DNA of 64,000 nt from JAQBVV01 sp965249205 (lineage in GTDB: Bacteria; Acidobacteriota; Vicinamibacteria; Vicinamibacterales; UBA2999): positions 1,116,001-1,180,000 of the forward strand of contig CBDFLL010000005.1 of NCBI GenBank assembly GCA_965249205.1. Direction: 5' to 3'. Each line of letters starts with the position of its first letter. Within the stretch, counting starts at the first letter, position 1. This document shows, piece after piece, positions 53,010 to 61,480 of the stretch. A program made the translations under genes and the position numbers. The notes under the pieces are model-generated. The model saw nothing but the letters and a program-made list of their open reading frames with translations. It did not search any database and was not told the origin of the DNA.

Positions 53010-56000
53010 ATGCGACCACCAGAGCTCACACCCCCCCGCGAACCCCTGGAAAGGGTCGGATCGGTCGAACTGCTGGACGGCCACGGTGTCGCCCTCTCTC
53101 GTTTCGAAGTCGGCGACAACCTGCTTGTTCGATGCAGTGGCTTGTCGGCCGAGCGCTCTCACACGGTCCGCCTGGTCGATCAGGACCAGGTCGAGGTGCT
53201 GGCCGCCGAGCTGTTGTCGAACCGGCATGGGGAAATCGAGCCGACTGTCCTCTGGCCCGACATTGGCCTTGGCGACCCGGAGACCGGCAACCGCCACGAA
53301 TACGCCACGCTGGCAGAGGCGCAGGGAGCGCTGGGAGATGGAACGTGCAGCGTCGAGGTTCTCAACGGGGAAGACGTCACCTGTTCGGCGGTTTTCGAGA
53401 TCTCCTCCGAGCGCACTCGCCGGAGGCTCCTCCCGGTCTCCGAGTCGGGCGAGTTGCAGCGCGGGCTCCTCTTGGGCCAGGAGGACCTCCTGGTGCGCGG
53501 CGAGCAGTTCCCACCGGGAACGATCATCGACCTGTACCTGCTGCCGCGCCACTACGACTGGCGCGACGGAGACGAGTTCGAGCCAGTCACCCACGACGAC
53601 GGCACGCTGGTCACGGCGCAGGTTCGGCTCGAGCCGCACCAGACTGACTTCACCGCGTGTCTCTGGCCCGCAGACCGCACACAGCCCGGCAGCTACGACG
53701 TACTCGGCCGGGTAGTCCTCGATGACGAGTTCGGAGTCACGGAGCGTCTGGTTCGACCGCACGACGTCCTGTCCGAGCGACTGCTGACCACCGTCGTCAT
53801 CCGGAGCGAACCCGGCTCGGTGACGCCGTTCCGTGGCGCGATCCCTCCGGTGGGGATGCCAGTTCACCACATACCGATCATTCCGGCCGAGATCGCCGGC
53901 GAAAAACTCCAGGATTTCCCGCACTTCGTGTTCACAAACGTCTTTCCGGTTGGCGCAGACATCTGGGCCGGGCTCGACGCGGCGGCACTCGGCGTTGGTT
54001 CGAAGGGCAAGCGGAAAATCCGGTACTACGTCGTGAAGCACCGCACGACCTGGAGAGGCGGCGAGACCCTCACGGACGTCCGACCGTCCCAGCCGTCCAG
54101 CACACCGGCATCGGCCAGGAACACCACGACGGCAGTCGTGACGTCCCCCGGTTGCGTCAACGGCAACATCAGCCTGATCTGGTCGAACGCGACGGCCAAG
54201 GGCGACTACGACCTGGTCGTGGACACGGGCACCCCTCCCAACCCTGTCTCCTTCAAGGGTGACGGCCGGTTCGACCCTGACAAGGGTGACCTGATCGACA
54301 AACTCCCGAAGGCTGGTTTCTCCATCGTGGACGATCCGTCCGTGAAGCCGGCGGGGCGGTCGCTGAGACAGAAGCATCAGATCGTCGGCTCCTACATCCC
54401 GATCAAGGCCGGCGGTGTGACCACACCAGGAGGGCCGTTCGGCGCGGCGACCCACGGGGTGATCAACCGCTTCGAGATCCGCGCCGACGTGTACTATCCA
54501 CATCACGCCGTTGCGGCCCCACTGCCGCTGCTCATCCTCATTCCGGGCTATGCCCGAACCTACTCGCACCACACGAACTACCCCTACGAAGCAGGCTACG
54601 ACTATCTGCTGAAGCATGCGGTCGAGTTCGGGTTTGCGGCGGTGACGATCAGGACGGAAGCGCACCTGGACACCCAGTTGACCGCCGGGGCCGGCGCCGA
54701 CTCGCGGGTCAACGCGCTGTTCGAGCATCTGCTCGAACTCGAGAAACTCCATTTGACCCCGCAGACCGGTCCCGGTGGTATCCCGAGCAACTGGCTGCAT
54801 GGAAGACTCAATCTCAAGCATATCTACCTGATGGGCTTCGGCGTCGGCGCTGACGCCGCGATCGAAGCAGCGGTCGTCAACCAGAAAGGGTACAAGGGCA
54901 CGCGCAACACCGGACCGGGTCACTTCGGCATCAAGGGGGTCATCGCCGTGTCACCTGAGGACCAGCGGGGCGGCACGCCCGACCAGATCACGCTCAGCAC
55001 GGGCAAGCTCCTGGCCATCTACGGCAGCAACGACGGTGTCAATACCGGGTGGAACCCCACGTTCAAGTGGTATGGGTCGGCGTTCAGCATGTATGACCGA
55101 GCACCGGTCGAGAAGGCGATGGTCTTCATCGAGGGCGGCACCTATGGGCGGTTCAACCAGCAGGACAATCTGGCTATCGGGAAGCTTCCCGGCGGGGTGG
55201 AGCGTTTCGTCGACGCAACGGCGAAGACAATCGCCAGCCAGAAGGCGCACGAGGACCTGCTGAAGGGCTACGTGGCCGCGTTCCTGTTGGCGCACCAGCA
55301 CGGCCTGACGGACTATCAAGGGTATCTGACCGGAAAGTTCCGCATCCCCCAGGCAAGGCGCGTCAACGTCTTCACGCAGCATCAGAACCCGACGAAGCGG
55401 CTGGTGGTCGAGAACTACGAGAAGAGCCGGAGCGGCCCGTCGACCCCAAGCAAGAAGAACAGACTCGGGGGCACCATCAGCTACCGTGATCTGGCCGCGC
55501 CGACCGAAGGCATGCTGCACACGCTCGACAGCTACTGTATTCACGACGCCCTGGGCATCAAGATCCGCTGGGGCGCAACGCAGCCGACGTCGCTGCCGCA
55601 GATGCCGCGCTACGTGCTTCAGATTCCGCAGCAGCATGGGGACGTTTCGGCGTTTGGCTATCTGAGCTTCCGGGTGGCCCAGACCGTGGGCAGTACGGCG
55701 AACGCGACGAACAAGCCCCAGAACTTCTGGGTGGTGCTCGGCGACGCGGCCAATCGCGAGCGCGCGGCCCTGGCAGCGCACTTCGGCGATATCCCGTACC
55801 CCTATCGACCGAGATACGCGAAGAGCTACACCGGGCCAGCCGGCATCGACCCCGGGGCGCTTCGAACGAAGGCGGCGCTCACGACCATTCGAGTGCCACT
55901 GCACGTTTTCACGATGGAGTGCGTACCGGACCCCAGCGTCGATCTCAGCGCCATCACCATGGTCGCCTTCGACTTCGACGCTGTGCCCAGCGGTGAAATC

Positions 56001-56030
56001 CTCGTGACTGACATCGAGTTCACCATGTAG
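53010..56030 (+). CDS. Large alpha/beta-hydrolase-like protein with a missing nucleophile Ser
   Basis: 1006 residues from the ATG at 53,010, preceded by GGAG at 8 bases. No signal peptide is visible. The first about 400 residues form an unrecognised beta-rich region. From about 480 there is an alpha/beta-hydrolase core: LPLLILIPGYARTYSHHTNYPYE (oxyanion region), FGFAAVTIRTEAHLDTQLTA, then the elbow HIYLMGFGVGADAAIEAA. The usual GxSxG Ser is Gly here (GFGVGADA), so hydrolysis by the standard mechanism is unlikely unless another residue serves. The last about 230 residues again look beta-rich. The fold resembles chlorophyllase/PET-hydrolase-type enzymes. Function unknown. Confidence 0.55.
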   Translation: MRPPELTPPREPLERVGSVELLDGHGVALSRFEVGDNLLVRCSGLSAERSHTVRLVDQDQVEVLAAELLSNRHGEIEPTVLWPDIGLGDPETGNRHEYATLAEAQGALGDGTCSVEVLNGEDVTCSAVFEISSERTRRRLLPVSESGELQRGLLLGQEDLLVRGEQFPPGTIIDLYLLPRHYDWRDGDEFEPVTHDDGTLVTAQVRLEPHQTDFTACLWPADRTQPGSYDVLGRVVLDDEFGVTERLVRPHDVLSERLLTTVVIRSEPGSVTPFRGAIPPVGMPVHHIPIIPAEIAGEKLQDFPHFVFTNVFPVGADIWAGLDAAALGVGSKGKRKIRYYVVKHRTTWRGGETLTDVRPSQPSSTPASARNTTTAVVTSPGCVNGNISLIWSNATAKGDYDLVVDTGTPPNPVSFKGDGRFDPDKGDLIDKLPKAGFSIVDDPSVKPAGRSLRQKHQIVGSYIPIKAGGVTTPGGPFGAATHGVINRFEIRADVYYPHHAVAAPLPLLILIPGYARTYSHHTNYPYEAGYDYLLKHAVEFGFAAVTIRTEAHLDTQLTAGAGADSRVNALFEHLLELEKLHLTPQTGPGGIPSNWLHGRLNLKHIYLMGFGVGADAAIEAAVVNQKGYKGTRNTGPGHFGIKGVIAVSPEDQRGGTPDQITLSTGKLLAIYGSNDGVNTGWNPTFKWYGSAFSMYDRAPVEKAMVFIEGGTYGRFNQQDNLAIGKLPGGVERFVDATAKTIASQKAHEDLLKGYVAAFLLAHQHGLTDYQGYLTGKFRIPQARRVNVFTQHQNPTKRLVVENYEKSRSGPSTPSKKNRLGGTISYRDLAAPTEGMLHTLDSYCIHDALGIKIRWGATQPTSLPQMPRYVLQIPQQHGDVSAFGYLSFRVAQTVGSTANATNKPQNFWVVLGDAANRERAALAAHFGDIPYPYRPRYAKSYTGPAGIDPGALRTKAALTTIRVPLHVFTMECVPDPSVDLSAITMVAFDFDAVPSGEILVTDIEFTM

Positions 56031-56084
56031 AAGCTGCACGAACGCCGTCAGGTCCGCGCGAGCAACGAGTTGACCGCCAGCCAT

Positions 56085-56170
56085 CGCGGGCAAGGAGCGC
56101 TGTCGGAGCGGCGGCCTGACGCATAATAGGTCTTCGGTTAGCTTTCGAGCCCCACTAATGTTTCCCATCG
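56085..56170 (+). repeat. Dispersed border repeat, copy 4
   Basis: GCATAATAGGTCTTCGGTTA...CCCCACTAATGTTTCCCATC, preceded by GGAGCGCTGTCGGAG as at 26.3 kb. It stands at the exact right edge of the lasso/M16/hydrolase block, just before the core ATPase fragment at 56,181. Confidence 0.6.
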
Positions 56171-56180
56171 TCTCTCTCAA

Positions 56181-56315
56181 GTGGTTGATTTCCAGGTGAA
56201 AGTGGGCACGCGGACCCTGCTGTCCCGTCGTCACCCGACCCTGCGCACGAAAATCGGCGACGCGATGTTCGTGCAGCTAGATCGCGAGAAGTGCGTCGTG
56301 CTCAGGGTGGCGTGA
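56181..56315 (+). pseudogene. 3' fragment of an ABC ATPase gene preceding the ThDP enzyme
   Basis: VVDFQVKVGTRTLLSRRHPT, then LRTKIGDAMFVQLDREKCVV and LRVA, ending in TGA that overlaps the ThDP start by one base (TGATG). It is the tail of a paralogous ATPase and keeps the native junction with the next gene. Compare 42,183-42,315; the DNA is similar but clearly not identical. Confidence 0.85.
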
Positions 56316-58051
56316 TGGCTGAACGCTGGGCGTCGGACATCATTGTCGACCTGCTGCACGCCTACGACCTGCCGTACGCCCCGCTCAATCCAGGGGCCAG
56401 CTATCGGGGGCTGCATGATTCGATCGTCAACTACGGTGGGAATCGTCCGGAGATGCTGCTCTGCCAGCACGAGGAAACCGCAGTGCAGATCGCGCACGGC
56501 TACGCCAAAGCGAGCGGCCGGCCCATCGTCGCGATCCTGCACAACCTCGTCGGACTGTTGCACGCCAACCTGGCGATCTATTACGCCTACATCGACCGCG
56601 CCCCGGTGTTCATCATCGGCGCCACCGGTCCGATGGACGAGACCAAACGCCGCCCACGCATCGACTGGATTCACACCGCCCAAAGCCAGGGCGAGGCGGT
56701 GCGTGCCTATACGAAATGGGACTACCAGCCGCACGTGATCGACGGAGTCCCCGAGGCATTTGCGCGCGGATATTCGGTGATGATGACCGAGCCGCGAGGC
56801 CCGATCTACATGTGCTACGACGCGTGGCTGCAGGAGCAGCCGCTCGATCATGAGGTGGCGATGCCACCGACCGGCGCGGCCAGGGTGCCGACGCGGATCG
56901 CACCAGAGCCGGACGCCCTCGCCTCAGCCGCCGACCTGATTGCCGCGGCCGCCCGTCCGGTGATCATCGCCGAGTATGTAGGTCGTGAGCCCGAGGGCTT
57001 CCATGCCCTCGTCGCGCTCGCCGAGACCGGCGGCATTCCGGTCTACGACGTCGACAGCCGCCTGAACTTCCCGACGCGCCACCCGCTCAACATGAGCCAC
57101 ACGAAGGATGTCTTCCGAGACGCAGACCTCGTCCTCTGCCTTGATACCCGCGACTGGGAAAAGCCGACGACGGAGCTGGCGAGCGCGACTCGGGAGGTGG
57201 TGTCGGTCGTACCGCCCGGTGCCAAGTGGATCGACATCGGCTTTGGCGACCTCGAACTATCGAGCTGGACGTTCGACTACCAGCGACTCCATCACGCGGA
57301 CCTGCAGATTCTCGGCGACACGACGATCGCGATTCCGGCGCTCACGCGCCTGCTCGAGACGAGGATCGCGAAGGACGCGGCGCTCGGTGCACGGATCACC
57401 GCGCGCACTGACGAGACCGCCATCAAGAGCCGGGCACTCTGCGAGGGGTGGGCGCGCGATGCGTCTGTGGACTGGGACGCGAGCCCGATCTCGCTGCCGC
57501 GGCTCGCCTCCGAGGTGTGGGACGCCATCAAGGATGAGGATTGGGTGCTCAGCGCCGGCACGCTGGAACAGTGGACGCGCAAGCTCTGGGACTTCGACAA
57601 GCCCTACCGACACCCGGGGCGGTCGCTCGGCACGGCCACCCAGTTCGGCATCTCCATCGGCGTGGCGCTGGCGCATCGCGACGAGAAGCGGCTCGTGGTG
57701 AACATGCAGCCCGACGGCGACCTCATGTTCGACGCGGGCGCCATGTGGGTCGTGGCCAAGCACCGCATCCCGATGCTGGTGGTGATGTACAACAACCGCG
57801 CCTACTACAACGACTGGGAACACCAGATCCGGATGGCGAAGCTCCGTGACACGCCGGTCGAGCGGGCGTATATCGGCATGGACCTGGACGACCCGGCGCC
57901 GGACTTCGCCGCGATGGCGCGGTCGATGGGGTGGTACGCCGAAGGCCCGCTCGAGTCACCCGAGGGGCTCGCCGACGCGCTGACACGGGCCATCGCGCGT
58001 GTGAAGGCGGGGCAACCGGCGCTGCTGGACACCATCACGCAGAAGCGATAA
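56315..58051 (+). CDS. ThDP-dependent enzyme (acetolactate synthase/benzoylformate decarboxylase superfamily)
   Basis: 578 residues from the ATG at 56,315, overlapping the ATPase-fragment stop. The catalytic Glu is in LLCQHEETAVQIAHGYAKASG (about 45-65), and the ThDP/Mg motif is NMQPDGDLMFDAGAMWVVAKHRIPML (DGD..., with N at MYNNRAYYND). The middle domain lacks an obvious FAD fingerprint, so a decarboxylase or carboligase rather than a true acetolactate synthase is likely. Related enzymes decarboxylate 2-keto acids. It belongs after the ABC ATPase in the ancestral operon and before the beta-hydroxyacid dehydrogenase. Confidence 0.85.
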   Translation: MAERWASDIIVDLLHAYDLPYAPLNPGASYRGLHDSIVNYGGNRPEMLLCQHEETAVQIAHGYAKASGRPIVAILHNLVGLLHANLAIYYAYIDRAPVFIIGATGPMDETKRRPRIDWIHTAQSQGEAVRAYTKWDYQPHVIDGVPEAFARGYSVMMTEPRGPIYMCYDAWLQEQPLDHEVAMPPTGAARVPTRIAPEPDALASAADLIAAAARPVIIAEYVGREPEGFHALVALAETGGIPVYDVDSRLNFPTRHPLNMSHTKDVFRDADLVLCLDTRDWEKPTTELASATREVVSVVPPGAKWIDIGFGDLELSSWTFDYQRLHHADLQILGDTTIAIPALTRLLETRIAKDAALGARITARTDETAIKSRALCEGWARDASVDWDASPISLPRLASEVWDAIKDEDWVLSAGTLEQWTRKLWDFDKPYRHPGRSLGTATQFGISIGVALAHRDEKRLVVNMQPDGDLMFDAGAMWVVAKHRIPMLVVMYNNRAYYNDWEHQIRMAKLRDTPVERAYIGMDLDDPAPDFAAMARSMGWYAEGPLESPEGLADALTRAIARVKAGQPALLDTITQKR

Positions 58052-58066
58052 TCGGGCTCCTGGCGA

Positions 58067-58191
58067 CAAGGCACGGCATGTCCTCCGCGAAACCGGCTCA
58101 GCTCGTCGATACGCTTCACACAGGTTCAGACATAGGGGCTCGCTTCGCGCTTACGCTGACTACGGTTTCGCTCCGGACATGCCGTGCCTTG
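58067..58191. repeat. 28-bp imperfect inverted repeat with about 70-bp spacer
   Basis: Arms at 58,067-58,094 and 58,164-58,191 are complementary except for three central bases (shared sequence CAAGGCACGGCATGTCC and GCGAAACC). It lies between the ThDP enzyme and the dehydrogenase. It could be a transcription attenuator, a large RNA hairpin or a small non-autonomous element. The GCTCGCTTCGCGCTTAC stretch inside it recurs at 59,073. Confidence 0.6.
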
Positions 58192-58226
58192 CCGCCTACC
58201 CCCTGGCAACCTTGAAACAACACATC

Positions 58227-59054
58227 ATGACTACAACAACTGCGATTCACACGGTCGGCGTGATTGGCGCGGGCCGCATGGGCCTGCCGATCGTCGGCCA
58301 TCTCGCTCGCAAGGGCTTTGCCGTGGTTGTCCACGACATCGACGAGGGGAAGCACGAGGCGGTGACGAAGCTGGGCGCTGCATGGGCGGGGAGCCCGGCC
58401 GAGCTGGCACGAGGGTGCGAGGCGGTCCTGGTCTGCGTCGGTTTCGATCAGGAAATGCGCGAACTGCTCACGGCCGGTCGCCTGCTCCAGCAGCCCCCGC
58501 ACGCCACGATCGTGGCCGTGCTGTCGACGGTGCATCCGCGTACGGTCCAGGAGTTGGCACGCGTGGCCCAGCCATTCGGCGTGCATGTGGTTGATGCGAC
58601 CGTCTGTCGCGGCGGCCGAGCCGCAGACGAGGGCACCTTACTGTCGTTTGTCGGCGGCGCACCGAGCGTCGTGGAACGGCTCAGGCCGGTGCTCGCCTGC
58701 TACGCCACCGACATCGTGCACACGGGCGATGTGGGCACGGCGCAGGTCGCCAAGGCCGCCAACAACATGGTGATGTGGGCGTGCCTCATCGCCAATCACG
58801 AGGCGCTCGCGCTCGCCAAGCGCTTCGGGATGGATGTGGAACTGCTGCGCACGGCGCTGCTCCGGAGCAGCGCTGACAACTATGTGCTGCGCAACTGGGA
58901 GGTCAACACGATGGCATGGGCCGAGGACGACATGGAAATCGTCCAGAAGATGGCGCACGACGCCGGTATCGGTCTGCCGCAGGCCGGACTTAACCGGGAG
59001 CTGTGCCGTACCCTCAAGCCGAAACGGTTCCGGCTGGACGAATACGGCGTGTAG
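58227..59054 (+). CDS. Beta-hydroxyacid dehydrogenase (3-hydroxyisobutyrate/6PGDH-like)
   Basis: 275 residues from the ATG at 58,227 (MTTTTAIHTVGVIGAGRMGLPIVGHL). The NAD-binding GxGxMG pattern is at 12-17, the conserved substrate segment is VDATVCRGGRAADEGTLLSFVGG, and the catalytic Lys lies in AQVAKAANNMVMWACL. The family reduces or oxidises 3-hydroxy acids (tartronate semialdehyde, 3-hydroxyisobutyrate and similar). With the ThDP enzyme before it, a 2-keto acid to semialdehyde to hydroxy acid route is inferred. Confidence 0.85.
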   Translation: MTTTTAIHTVGVIGAGRMGLPIVGHLARKGFAVVVHDIDEGKHEAVTKLGAAWAGSPAELARGCEAVLVCVGFDQEMRELLTAGRLLQQPPHATIVAVLSTVHPRTVQELARVAQPFGVHVVDATVCRGGRAADEGTLLSFVGGAPSVVERLRPVLACYATDIVHTGDVGTAQVAKAANNMVMWACLIANHEALALAKRFGMDVELLRTALLRSSADNYVLRNWEVNTMAWAEDDMEIVQKMAHDAGIGLPQAGLNRELCRTLKPKRFRLDEYGV

Positions 59055-59094
59055 CGCCCTGACGTCGGCAGCTCGCTTCGCGCTTACTAGAAGC

Positions 59095-59235
59095 GGTGTC
59101 ATAACCTCGCTGCGGGTGGCCGCGGACGGGGCCGCCCCGTTCGCGCCGCAGGCGCCTTCCGCGTTACAGATGTTTTTGGCGCCGAGCACGAATGGGGCTG
59201 TCCGCGGTCAGGACCCGTCTTGAGGTTATGACACC
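59095..59235. repeat. MITE-like element with 14-bp terminal inverted repeats
   Basis: GGTGTCATAACCTC (59,095-59,108) is mirrored perfectly by GAGGTTATGACACC (59,222-59,235). About 140 bp in total, GC-rich with internal palindromic parts and no coding capacity. It fills the gap between the dehydrogenase and the convergent lactonase gene. Confidence 0.5.
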
Positions 59236-59238
59236 ACT

Positions 59239-60507
59239 CTACAGCGTCGCGAACTGGATGCAGACCGGCTTCGGGACGTCGACCTTCGCGCCCGTCGGCG
59301 TCAACCTTCCACTGTCGGCGTCGACCGCAAAGGTCACGATGCTATTGGTGCGCTGATTCCCCGCGAAGATGTACCGCCCCGACGGGTCGAACATGAACGC
59401 GCGCGGCGTGCCACCCTGCGTGGACACGATCTCCACCAACGTCATCCGTCCGGACGCCTGGTCGATACCGAAGATGGCCAGGCTGTCGTGACCGCGATTA
59501 CTGCTGTAGACGAATCTCCCATTCGGATGTACGTGCACGTCGGCCGGTGAATTGCGCTCGGTGAAACCTGCCGGAATCGTGGGCAGCGTCTCGATCAGGC
59601 TGATGTCGCCTGTGTTCACGTCGTAGCGGTAGGACGACAGGCTCGACTGCCGTTCATTGACAACAAAGACGTACGGCAGGCTCGGGTGGAAGGACGAGTG
59701 TCGTGGCGCGATACCGGGTGCCGTCTGGAACGCCTTTTCGTCGGTGAGCGTGCCGGCCCTCAGATCCACACGGTGGGTGTAGATACGGTCGGTCCCCTTG
59801 TCGCACGCGAGCACGATGCGATTGCTGGGATCGAAATTCACCGAATGCGCATGGGCGCTTCGTTGCGAGTAATCGTCCACGCTCGTCGTTCTCTCCAGCA
59901 CCGCCACGTCCGAGGCAGGCCCAAGCGTGCCATCCGGCCGCACTGGAAAGAGCGCCACCGTTCCGTCGTCCCAGACCCTCTCGATCTCCGGGACGCCATT
60001 CCTCTTGACCACTCTCACCGCAGGATCGTAGTTACCGTGATTGGCGACGATGACCCCGGAGCCGGCTCGGTCGATGGCGACATAGGCCGGATAGACACCC
60101 ATGGACGGCTGCGTGCCGATATGCGTGAACGAGCCGTCCTGCTGGTTGATGGCGAAGGTCAGCATGCCGCCGCCGCTGAAATTGCCGTCGTAGTTTTCGA
60201 CCTCGTTACTCGCGTAGAGAAAGCGCCCGTTCGGGGCCACGGCGATGTACCCGACGTTGAAATTCTCGAACTCTGGCCCGGTTGTACGACTGACGGGTGT
60301 GAGGGAGCCGTCGCTCATGTCCACGGAGAACGCATGCATACCACCGCCGCCGCCGACGCCGAACGGTCCAACGGTCCAGGATCCAACATACGCGTACAGC
60401 CTCTGCCCTGATTGCGCTCCTGATTGCGCTCTTGCGGCCGTCATCGGGGCGACCAGCCCGGCCCCCAGGAGCGCCAAGAGGTCCCGCCGAGATAAGTCGT
60501 TATTCAT
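59239..60507 (-). CDS. Lactonase-family seven-bladed beta-propeller protein, Tat-exported
   Basis: 422 residues from the ATG at 60,507 (AAAGGA upstream; a TTG start three codons earlier is possible). The twin-arginine signal NNDLSRRDLLALLGAGLVAP leads to ARAQ cleavage. Propeller repeats are seen in YVGSWTVGPFG, NGRFLYASNEVENYDG, NRIVLACDKGTDRIY and GRYIFAGNQRTNSIVTF, matching the YbhE/muconate-lactonizing-like (PF10282) family. Whether this periplasmic relative hydrolyses 6-phosphogluconolactone or another lactone is unknown. Confidence 0.85.
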   Translation of the reverse strand: MNNDLSRRDLLALLGAGLVAPMTAARAQSGAQSGQRLYAYVGSWTVGPFGVGGGGGMHAFSVDMSDGSLTPVSRTTGPEFENFNVGYIAVAPNGRFLYASNEVENYDGNFSGGGMLTFAINQQDGSFTHIGTQPSMGVYPAYVAIDRAGSGVIVANHGNYDPAVRVVKRNGVPEIERVWDDGTVALFPVRPDGTLGPASDVAVLERTTSVDDYSQRSAHAHSVNFDPSNRIVLACDKGTDRIYTHRVDLRAGTLTDEKAFQTAPGIAPRHSSFHPSLPYVFVVNERQSSLSSYRYDVNTGDISLIETLPTIPAGFTERNSPADVHVHPNGRFVYSSNRGHDSLAIFGIDQASGRMTLVEIVSTQGGTPRAFMFDPSGRYIFAGNQRTNSIVTFAVDADSGRLTPTGAKVDVPKPVCIQFATL

Positions 60508-60673
60508 AGCGCTCAATTCCTTTGCTCTTCGTCCGGTTGTTGCGTCCTGCGGGACCCACGATTGGCCCTCAACCGACGCCCATCATAAGCCCAGGGTGAT
60601 TATGCACTTGGCAAAGGCGAGCGCCTGCTTGAACTTCGGTTCGTGCTCCATACGTGCGAACATTAGTAAAAGA

Positions 60674-60817
60674 ATGCATCACAAGCGCCGCAGGGCGAAA
60701 CATCGCAGAGCTGGATGCCTCTGGTGCAAGCCCTACAAACGCGGCGGGCAATCGAAGTTCATCAGGCTCAAGGGGCTGACGGCTCCGCGCCGACTGGCTG
60801 ACCTGAAAGCCGAGTAG
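60674..60817 (+). CDS. Small Cys-pair basic protein (47 aa)
   Basis: MHHKRRRAKHRRAGCLWCKP and YKRGGQSKFIRLKGLTAPRRL: basic, with a single CxxC. Short proteins of this pattern (RRAGCLxCKPHK) are common as conserved hypothetical genes. The role is unknown; binding of nucleic acid or metal is possible. The next small ORF follows 6 bp later. Confidence 0.5.
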   Translation: MHHKRRRAKHRRAGCLWCKPYKRGGQSKFIRLKGLTAPRRLADLKAE

Positions 60818-60823
60818 AAGACC

Positions 60824-61000
60824 ATGCAACGCGCACTACGCCAAAAGATGAGTGCTGACGGCCGGGAGTGGACTGACCAGACGTACCGGACGCGGCGCAT
60901 CTTTACGGGAATGCGCCGCCTTGGCGTCGGAAAGTGGATCAAGAACCGACTTACCTGTCAGCGTCGCCGGGCTCCGATTCGGGCCGACGATTCAAACTGA
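60824..61000 (+). CDS. Small basic hypothetical protein (58 aa)
   Basis: MQRALRQKMSADGREWTDQT, then YRTRRIFTGMRRLGVGKWIK, and stops at TGA 60,998. It is closely coupled to the preceding CxxC protein, so they may be a two-gene unit. No domain recognised. Confidence 0.35.
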   Translation: MQRALRQKMSADGREWTDQTYRTRRIFTGMRRLGVGKWIKNRLTCQRRRAPIRADDSN

Positions 61001-61195
61001 CTGGGTGTTAGCGAGGGGCCGCGCTCTTGCGGCTTACTCGCGTGCGCCCTACCGCTGTCCTGGCCTTCTTGGGTTCTGGCTTCGGCCACGGTGCCTGGAG
61101 CGCCTGTTCGATGGCCTGATCGAACGGCACAGCGATCCGTATCCGCTCGCGTGGGTCATGCTCTCGGTGTTGCGGTTGTTTCAAGTCATGGCTCC

Positions 61196-61474
61196 CTACC
61201 TGTTCCGATACACGTCTTTCCGATGTCCGATGTCGAGTACGACAACCTCAGACCTTCGTAGGGCGTAGAGCGCCCGGTAGTCACCTGAGCGGACCCGGTA
61301 CACCTCATCTGTTCCGTTCCCCATGCTTTGTACCTTGCACGAGCCGGGCGGCTTCGGATTGTCTGCGAGTGCGGCGATCTTCTTGGCGATCTGTTTACGA
61401 ACCTTTTTCGGCTGGACATTCCTCAAACTCGCAAGCGCAGCTTCAGAGTACGCGATTGCGACCAGTGTCCCCAT
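61196..61474 (-). CDS. RelE/ParE-family toxin-like protein
   Basis: 92 residues with the RelE-fold pattern: KVRKQIAKKIAALADNPKPPG, YRVRSGDYRALYAL and a final strand VVVLDIGHRKDVYR. The terminal HRKDVY(R) motif with an RSGDYR core is typical of RelE/ParE toxins that cleave mRNA at the ribosome or block gyrase. No antitoxin gene is visible immediately beside it. It begins 6 bp after the end of the restriction-modification gene on the same strand. Confidence 0.75.
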   Translation of the reverse strand: MGTLVAIAYSEAALASLRNVQPKKVRKQIAKKIAALADNPKPPGSCKVQSMGNGTDEVYRVRSGDYRALYALRRSEVVVLDIGHRKDVYRNR

Positions 61475-61480
61475 GCGCTC

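Noticed and set aside
58179..58226. Earlier start of the beta-hydroxyacid dehydrogenase (MPCLAAYPLATLKQHI)
   Set aside because: This region is part of the inverted repeat; the family N-terminus begins at the ATG 58,227.
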